Shown here one piece after another: positions 58,863-64,000 of a stretch of 64,000 nt of DNA. Made by a program: the position numbers and the translations under genes. Source of the stretch: Clostridiaceae bacterium (lineage in GTDB: Bacteria; Bacillota; Clostridia; Peptostreptococcales; T1SED10-28). Where the stretch lies: the NCBI GenBank assembly GCA_003554105.1, contig PWFQ01000018.1, forward strand, positions 1 to 64,000, in the 5' to 3' direction. The notes below the pieces were generated by a model. That model had not been told where the DNA came from. It saw only the letters and a list, made by a program, of their open reading frames with translations, and made no database searches. How positions within the stretch are numbered: the stretch's first letter is position 1; the number at the start of each line of letters is the position of its first letter.

Positions 58863-59846
58863 ATGAAGAAACTGGAAAAAATAGAGGATTCAGGGCATAT
58901 GAGAAATAAAGAAAAGAAGGTCTTTACACTCATGATGATTCCCCACTGGGATGCAAAGCCCAGGCGTTTTTCCCTAAGGCCCGCAACAATTTTTGCCTGT
59001 ACCGGGTTTCTTGTTTTTCTTCTGGTGATTCTTTCATTTCTTAGTACATACCTTTATAACCGTTCAGAGAACTACCGAAATGCCTACATTGAATCAGAAC
59101 GGGCTTATGTATTGTTAAAAGAAGATTACAAGCTTCAGGATCAGGAACTGATACGGCTCCATGAATATACCCGACTCGTGGAAAACGAAGTCCGGGGTTT
59201 GGCGGACCTGCAAAAGGAAGTGCTGGATTTGGTGGGTCTTGATCCTAGGGAATATGCAAGCATTGAAGTCGCTCATCAGCCGGTGACCCGTTCAGGAGGT
59301 CCTGCCGTTCTAGGCTTTCGGAGCAATGATGATTTTTCACCCATTGGGAACCCTACAGAATCCTTGCTGGATGCTTTAATCCTGGAGCAGCGTAAACGAA
59401 TGGAATCTTTGATCCCCGACTTGGAGGGGCAATTGGATTACTTGGAGGCACAACCGAATATCCTCCCCGCCGAGGGAAGAATTTCTTCCCCCTTCGGATA
59501 TCGCCGCCATCCAATTACAGGACGAATGCATCACCACGACGGAATTGATATCGCGAACAGCTTCAATACACCCATTTATTCTTCAGGAAGCGGAGTAGTC
59601 GCGTTCTCCGGATACCAGCCGGGGTACGGCAGAATGGTCATTATACAGCACGGATACGGCTATGAAAGCCTTTATGCCCATAATCAGAGAAATGTGGTGT
59701 CCCAGGGAGAGCATGTTGAAAAGAATCAGTTAATTGCATATGTTGGAAGTTCAGGGTCAAGCACAGGTCCTCATGTCCATTTTGAGGTTCACCGGTACGG
59801 AAACCCCATTGATCCCTTGAGTCTTATTGATAATGGTAATGAGTAA
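58863..59846 (+). CDS. M23 family metallopeptidase (membrane-anchored)
   Basis: A 327-residue bitopic protein. A short cytoplasmic part and one transmembrane helix (about 45-65) lead to a coiled-coil region (about 70-115) and a C-terminal LytM/M23 domain: ISSPFGYRRHPITG, HHDGIDIAN (HxxxD), QHGYGYESLYAH and GPHVHFEV (HxH). M23 enzymes cut peptidoglycan cross-links. ATG 58863 has AAAGGAGG; the earlier in-frame codon lacks a site. The bactofilin gene follows by 59 bp; such M23-bactofilin pairs are known, and the peptidase is often scaffolded by bactofilin to shape the cell wall. Confidence 0.9.
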   Translation: MKKLEKIEDSGHMRNKEKKVFTLMMIPHWDAKPRRFSLRPATIFACTGFLVFLLVILSFLSTYLYNRSENYRNAYIESERAYVLLKEDYKLQDQELIRLHEYTRLVENEVRGLADLQKEVLDLVGLDPREYASIEVAHQPVTRSGGPAVLGFRSNDDFSPIGNPTESLLDALILEQRKRMESLIPDLEGQLDYLEAQPNILPAEGRISSPFGYRRHPITGRMHHHDGIDIANSFNTPIYSSGSGVVAFSGYQPGYGRMVIIQHGYGYESLYAHNQRNVVSQGEHVEKNQLIAYVGSSGSSTGPHVHFEVHRYGNPIDPLSLIDNGNE

Positions 59847-59905
59847 TGACACAGGGATAAGGATCCCGGAGAGAGTAAGACAAAATAACAAAAGAGGAGG
59901 TTCAC

Positions 59906-60340
59906 ATGTTTAATAAAAATAAGGATACAACGACGAAAGTATCATCTGCGGATTTTGATACCGTCATCGGCGAAAGCACACTCTTTGAAGGAAATATTAA
60001 AAGCACGGCATCCTTAAGAGTCGACGGAAAGGTTGTCGGAGATTTGATCACGGAAGGTGCTGTTCACATCGGAAAAACCGGGGAAGTTAATGGTAAAATA
60101 AAAGCACAACAGATTTATTTAGCGGGAAAAATCAAAGGAAACATTGAGGCAAAAGAGGTTCTCCGGATTACCTCCTCAGGAAAGCTTATGGGTGACGGGG
60201 ATACAAAAACCCTTATCGTTGACGAGAATGGCGTGTTTGACGGAAAGTCAAAAATGTTGTCCTCCACAGATTCAAAGGATTCCTCTGCTTCCATCGATAT
60301 AGAACCTCCACAGAAGACGAAACAGAAAAAAGAGTCATAA
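59906..60340 (+). CDS. Bactofilin (polymer-forming cytoskeletal protein)
   Basis: A 144-residue bactofilin: the DUF583 beta-helix core (about 18-115) shows the repeating pattern TVIGESTLFEGNI, SLRVDGKVVGDL, AVHIGKTGEVNGKI, IYLAGKIKGNI, flanked by short unstructured ends rich in Ser, Lys and Asp. Bactofilins polymerise without nucleotide at the membrane. AGAGGAGG lies 5 bp upstream of ATG. Coupled with the M23 peptidase and ended by a strong terminator. Confidence 0.95.
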   Translation: MFNKNKDTTTKVSSADFDTVIGESTLFEGNIKSTASLRVDGKVVGDLITEGAVHIGKTGEVNGKIKAQQIYLAGKIKGNIEAKEVLRITSSGKLMGDGDTKTLIVDENGVFDGKSKMLSSTDSKDSSASIDIEPPQKTKQKKES

Positions 60341-60390
60341 TCCCTTCATCATTTCAAAGAAATATCACAAAGGACTATCATATACAATAG

Positions 60391-60426
60391 AAAAAGTGGT
60401 GATCTCTATGGGATCACCACTTTTAT
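60391..60426. terminator. Bidirectional terminator between bactofilin and lipid kinase genes
   Basis: 13-bp perfect stem AAAAGTGGTGATC / GATCACCACTTTT (60392-60404, 60412-60424) with a 7-nt loop; it overlaps the last codons of the converging lipid kinase gene. Confidence 0.9.
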
Positions 60427-61296
60427 TGACTGAGGAAATATATCAATCTTCACCGGAGTTTTCCCCAAATACTCACCGTCTATATCGATTTCCATTTCAG
60501 GGTTTCCTTTAATCTCCACCCCTCTGACTTTTTTATAAATAATTTTTGGATGTCCCAGATGATATCCGCCGAGGGCACGGACAAAAAGGTTCAAGAACTC
60601 ACCCGCCGGCATTTTTTCCACAATCAGCAGATCCATTTTTCCATCATTAATTTCCGCCCTTTTCATCAGATGGCGAAATCCTCCGACATATTTGGTGTTG
60701 GCAACAAGAAAAAACAGGGCTTCGCAGGTGTTTTCCTCCTCCTCCACTTTATAAGTAAGTTCCACCGCTTTGAAGATTTGCCTTGGAACTTCTCTGGCCC
60801 CTTCAAGAAAATACGCCGTCTTGCCGAGCAGAGTCTTTGTTTCACAGGATACATTATGGGCGACTTCAGTTATGGTTCCCCCTGCTGCAACATTGATGAA
60901 ATAGCGGTCGTTTGCTTTTCCTACATCCGTCATAACTGTACGGCCTCTATTGATCATCTCGTAGAATTCCTTAACTCTTCGTGGGATTTGAAGATACGTT
61001 CCATAGTCGTTAACTGTACCGGTGGGATAAATCGCAAGAGTTGGTCTTCTGTCGTTTTTCATAAGACCGTTCACCACCTCGTTTAACGTGCCGTCTCCCC
61101 CCACTGCAATCAAAAGATCCACATTTTTCAATGCACTTTTTTCACTAAGAATCTCTCCATGACCTTTCTTTTCCGTATAAATGATTTCAACCTGATGTCC
61201 ATCTTCAGACAGCAGGTGTTTCAATTCCTTGATATTCTCCTGTAATTTCTGTTTTCCAGAACTTGGATTACAAATGATTTCAATCATTTTCCCCAT
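60406..61296 (-). CDS. Diacylglycerol kinase family lipid kinase (YegS/BmrU-like)
   Basis: A 296-residue soluble lipid kinase. The catalytic domain (1-135) has IICNPSSGKQK, LIAVGGDGTLNEVVNGL (the GGDGT nucleotide motif) and IYPTGTVNDYGTYL; the C-terminal beta domain has FINVAAGG and DGEYLGKTPVKI. Substrates in the family are diacylglycerol or related lipids. The reading TGTVND in place of the usual GTxND is a normal variant. ATG 61296 has AGGGGGG. Monocistronic, ending in a shared terminator. Confidence 0.9.
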   Translation of the reverse strand: MGKMIEIICNPSSGKQKLQENIKELKHLLSEDGHQVEIIYTEKKGHGEILSEKSALKNVDLLIAVGGDGTLNEVVNGLMKNDRRPTLAIYPTGTVNDYGTYLQIPRRVKEFYEMINRGRTVMTDVGKANDRYFINVAAGGTITEVAHNVSCETKTLLGKTAYFLEGAREVPRQIFKAVELTYKVEEEENTCEALFFLVANTKYVGGFRHLMKRAEINDGKMDLLIVEKMPAGEFLNLFVRALGGYHLGHPKIIYKKVRGVEIKGNPEMEIDIDGEYLGKTPVKIDIFPQSIKVVIP

Positions 61297-61367
61297 ACAG
61301 ATCCCCCCTTTTGTCTTTTTTACTCATACCCAGTTTTTCATTCTACTATCAATTGGTTTCCCCCCCC

Positions 61368-61396
61368 TTGTTTTCATCCATCGCCTGGTATACAAT
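61368..61396 (+). promoter_or_regulatory. Sigma-A promoter of the ABC exporter operon
   Basis: TTGTTT (61368-61373), 17 bp, TACAAT (61391-61396), 41 bp upstream of the start codon. Confidence 0.7.
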
Positions 61397-61437
61397 AGTA
61401 TTTATTTAGTGCATCAAACTATTCGGAGGTGACATCA

Positions 61438-63192
61438 TTGATTGAGAACTTTAAAACTCTCAAATACTTTTTTATTGAACATAAATGGGCCTATATCCTT
61501 GGCGTGGTATGGCTAATTTTTGTGGACTTATTGCAGCTTCTTCTTCCTGAAATTCTTCGACGGTTCACCGACGATTTACAGGCAAACGTCCTGGGATCTC
61601 AGGAAATTTTCCGTTACGGGCTGTATGTATTGATTATCGGATTTCTCCTGGCGTTTTTTCGATTTTTGTGGCGGATCTATATTATCGGCACATCGAAGAA
61701 ACTGGAGTTTGAGCTGAGAAACAAACTTTTTTCTCATCTCCTGACCCTCTCCACCAATTATTTTAATAAAAGTAAAACCGGTGACCTGATGGCGCATGCA
61801 ACAAATGATATCAATGCAGTGAGGGCAGCTCTCGGTCCGGGGATTGTCATGATTATCGATGCAATTTTCATCACAATTATCGCCACAACAATGATGTTTC
61901 TCACCACCGACGTGAGACTCACATTTTTAGCACTTTTACCTCTACCCTTTTTAGCTTTTTCCGCATTACGTTTCGGGAAAACAATTAATCAACGTTTCCG
62001 CATGGTTCAGGAATCCTTTTCTTCACTGACGGAGACTGTGCAGGAGAATCTTTCCGGAATTCGTGTGGTCAAAACCTTTGTTCAAGAAGAACCTGAAATT
62101 CAAAAGTTCGCTGAAAAGAATCAAAATGTGTTTAATAAACAAATGCATTTGATCCGAATCTTTGGTCTGTTCCAACCCCTGATCTTTTTTATTTCCTCTC
62201 TCAGCTATCTTATTGTGATCGTATACGGAGGAAGTCTTGTAATAAACCGCCATATTTCTCTGGGAGATTTTATTGCCTTCAGTACCTATCTTGCTCTTCT
62301 AATCTGGCCAATGATGGCTGCAGGCTGGGTTGTCAATATGCTTCAGCGTGGTTCGGCATCTATGGCAAGGATTAACACCATCCTCTCCCAGGAACCGGAA
62401 ATCATTGATGGGGAGGATGCAGTGGAGCTTCCTGAAATCCGTGGAGATGTTCGTTTTGACAATGTCTCTTTTAAATTTCCCGATTCTCAGGAGTATGCCT
62501 TAAAAAATGTGAATTTGGAAATACCGTCAGGATCAACCTTGGGAGTCATTGGACGAACCGGAAGTGGAAAGAGTACGGTTGCAAGTCTCCTTCTGCATCT
62601 TTTTGAAACGAATGAGGGTACCATCACCATCGATGATAAGCCCATCGAAACCATTAAAATTCGATCCTTGAGAGATCATATCGGATATGTGGATCAGGAC
62701 AGCTTTCTTTTCTCAACCACCATTGCAAAGAATATTGCCTTCGGTGTCGATGAAGCGTCGGAAGATGAAATCCGGCGGGTTGCAAAGATTGCTCAGGTCC
62801 ATGAAAACATCGTGGATTTTCCCAAAGGCTATGAAACCTTTGTGGGAGAAAGAGGTGTCACCCTTTCCGGAGGTCAAAAGCAAAGAATCTCCATCGCACG
62901 GGCATTGATTAAAAATCCGCAAATCCTGATTCTCGATGATTCTCTTTCAGCAGTCGATACTGATACAGAAGAAAAAATTCTCCATCATCTATCGGCGGAA
63001 ATGAAGGACAAAACCAGTATCGTTATCGCCCATCGAATTTCAACCATCAAAGACTGTGACAATATCGTCGTGATCGATGAAGGCGAAGTCATTGAGGAAG
63101 GTACACACGAAGAGCTGATTAACCGGCGGGGTTTATATACCCGACTGTATGAAAAACAACTGCTGGAAGAAGAAATTTCCGGTGAAGAATAA
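61438..63192 (+). CDS. ABC exporter half-transporter, BmrC/YheI-like
   Basis: A 584-residue half-transporter: six transmembrane helices (about 1-305) and one nucleotide-binding domain. Walker A is GRTGSGKST, the Q-loop region VDQDSFLF, signature LSGGQKQR and Walker B ILILDDS. The residue after Walker B is Asp where a catalytic Glu is expected, the mark of the degenerate subunit of heterodimeric multidrug exporters such as BmrC or TM287. The start is TTG 61438, 8 bp after GGAGG. The partner follows 12 bp downstream. Exports drugs or peptides; substrate unknown. Confidence 0.92.
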   Translation: MIENFKTLKYFFIEHKWAYILGVVWLIFVDLLQLLLPEILRRFTDDLQANVLGSQEIFRYGLYVLIIGFLLAFFRFLWRIYIIGTSKKLEFELRNKLFSHLLTLSTNYFNKSKTGDLMAHATNDINAVRAALGPGIVMIIDAIFITIIATTMMFLTTDVRLTFLALLPLPFLAFSALRFGKTINQRFRMVQESFSSLTETVQENLSGIRVVKTFVQEEPEIQKFAEKNQNVFNKQMHLIRIFGLFQPLIFFISSLSYLIVIVYGGSLVINRHISLGDFIAFSTYLALLIWPMMAAGWVVNMLQRGSASMARINTILSQEPEIIDGEDAVELPEIRGDVRFDNVSFKFPDSQEYALKNVNLEIPSGSTLGVIGRTGSGKSTVASLLLHLFETNEGTITIDDKPIETIKIRSLRDHIGYVDQDSFLFSTTIAKNIAFGVDEASEDEIRRVAKIAQVHENIVDFPKGYETFVGERGVTLSGGQKQRISIARALIKNPQILILDDSLSAVDTDTEEKILHHLSAEMKDKTSIVIAHRISTIKDCDNIVVIDEGEVIEEGTHEELINRRGLYTRLYEKQLLEEEISGEE

Positions 63193-63204
63193 GGAGGTGA
63201 CCAA

Positions 63205-64000
63205 ATGAGTGATTATCATCAAGAAGAAACCCTGGGAAAGGCCTATGATTCCAACTTAATGAAACGATTACTGGGTTATGCCAGACCTTATTGGAAAGCG
63301 ATACTCTTTTGTATCATCCTCCTGATCTTTATCGCGGGGGTGGAACTTGCTCGACCCTATTTTATGCAAGTGGCCATCGACGAACATATCAATGTTTATG
63401 ATCGTCCCCTTTATGTATACGATGAAAAGGTTGAAGAGGATGCAGTGTATTTCGAAAACCGTTATTATTCCATTGAAGAAATCGGTGATCCGGTTGACAA
63501 AGCTCAGCTTCTGAGGATTGACGGCGAGATTTTTCTAATCCATCAGTATCTTGGCAATGTGGATCTTTCTGAAGATGTTCGCTTCCTTGATGATGAACGG
63601 ATCGAATATCTGGGAGAGGAAGTAGAAGCCCGACTTCTTAACGATGATGAAATAAGGGATTTCCGCGCAAGGGATATTTCCAGTCTTTATCGTATAGGAA
63701 TCATCTTCTTCGGTCTCATTTTTTCCGCTTTTTTCCTTAACTATCTACAGGTCTATATTCTCAACTATTATAGCAATCAAATCATCTATAATATCCGCCA
63801 ACAGCTCTTTAGCCATGTAGAGAATATGTCCCTGCAATTTTTCGATAAAAACCCTGTAGGAAGACTGGTTACCAGGATCACCAATGATACGGAAACACTG
63901 CATCAGATGTATACCGATGTTCTGGTGAACCTTTTTAAGGATATCTTTATTCTGCTGGGTGTCGTAATTGTCATGCTGGTTATGAGTTTCCGCTTAGCAT
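63205..64000 (+). CDS. ABC exporter partner subunit, BmrD/YheH-like (5' part, runs off the right edge)
   Basis: The first 265 codons of the second half-transporter. Transmembrane helix 1 (about 35-55) is followed by ARPYFMQVAIDEHI, then about 110 mostly acidic residues (about 70-160) before helix 2, an insertion expected outside the cell. BmrD of Bacillus has a similar extracellular domain between its first two helices. The later NIRQQLFSHVENMSLQFFDKN and GRLVTRITNDTE are standard ABC exporter coupling regions. ATG 63205 has AAGGAGG. The nucleotide-binding domain lies beyond the window. Confidence 0.9.
   Translation, partial: MSDYHQEETLGKAYDSNLMKRLLGYARPYWKAILFCIILLIFIAGVELARPYFMQVAIDEHINVYDRPLYVYDEKVEEDAVYFENRYYSIEEIGDPVDKAQLLRIDGEIFLIHQYLGNVDLSEDVRFLDDERIEYLGEEVEARLLNDDEIRDFRARDISSLYRIGIIFFGLIFSAFFLNYLQVYILNYYSNQIIYNIRQQLFSHVENMSLQFFDKNPVGRLVTRITNDTETLHQMYTDVLVNLFKDIFILLGVVIVMLVMSFRLA

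Noticed and set aside
60550-61086. 178-codon open frame opposite the lipid kinase
   Set aside because: Fully antisense to a conserved enzyme, without a ribosome-binding site.

Overview
The window looks like a chromosomal segment of an amino-acid-fermenting, strictly anaerobic member of the Clostridia (Firmicutes). The evidence is a selenocysteine-containing glycine reductase cluster, Gram-positive ribosome-binding sites, sigma-A promoters with 17-bp spacers, CIRCE/HrcA control of heat shock, and several classical Firmicutes gene blocks (phoH-pgpH-ybeY-dgk-cdd-era-recO; lepA-hemW-hrcA-grpE-dnaK-dnaJ-prmA-rsmE-mtaB; nfeD-floA). A relative of the Alkaliphilus/Natronincola/Tindallia group is plausible, but that is inference. 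No phage, insertion sequence or CRISPR array was seen.

Region 1 (1-6.5 kb) is energy metabolism. On the minus strand run trxA, trxB, grdA (with an in-frame UGA for selenocysteine), grdC and grdD, then the start of grdE at the left edge. A TetR-family regulator lies divergent to grdE. trxA is preceded by a tandem glycine riboswitch with a terminator, arranged as an ON switch, plus a second promoter. That second promoter and the grdE promoter carry the same 12-bp palindrome in the same position over the -35 box, which suggests one regulator acting on both.

Region 2 (6.5-15.9 kb) is mixed: an ICMT-like membrane methyltransferase, a CrtI-like desaturase and a PPK2 kinase; uracil-DNA glycosylase divergent from an atypical sirtuin; a PgpA-like protein; a YabE-like cell-wall protein; an M32 carboxypeptidase; a nicotinamidase-like hydrolase; and an HD-domain protein.

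Region 3 (15.9-46.1 kb) is dominated by conserved minus-strand housekeeping operons: amidohydrolase-recO-era-cdd-DUF3048-dgk/PAP2-ybeY-pgpH-phoH; an unknown membrane-anchored protein with floA and nfeD; yqeY-rpsU; HIT-mtaB-rsmE-prmA; dnaJ-dnaK-grpE-hrcA; hemW-lepA; then rpsT (plus) and holA-comEC-yibE/F-TPR. The ComEC channel lacks its usual metallo-beta-lactamase domain, which occurs as a separate divergent gene at 46.3 kb.

Region 4 (46-64 kb) holds a protein resembling ferredoxin-dependent bilin reductases (unexpected in such an organism), two tRNA-Leu genes, an orphan peptide-binding lipoprotein, coaE, polA, an ECF sigma/anti-sigma pair with a candidate autoregulatory promoter next to tandem repeats, a CDF cation exporter, an M18 aminopeptidase with an orphan response regulator, a MarR regulator, an M23 peptidase with a bactofilin, a lipid kinase, and a BmrC/BmrD-like heterodimeric ABC exporter cut by the right edge.

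Most genes are ordinary. The items most worth follow-up are the shared grd operator with its TetR neighbour, the bilin-reductase-like gene, the split ComEC, the atypical sirtuin and the ECF sigma promoter region.
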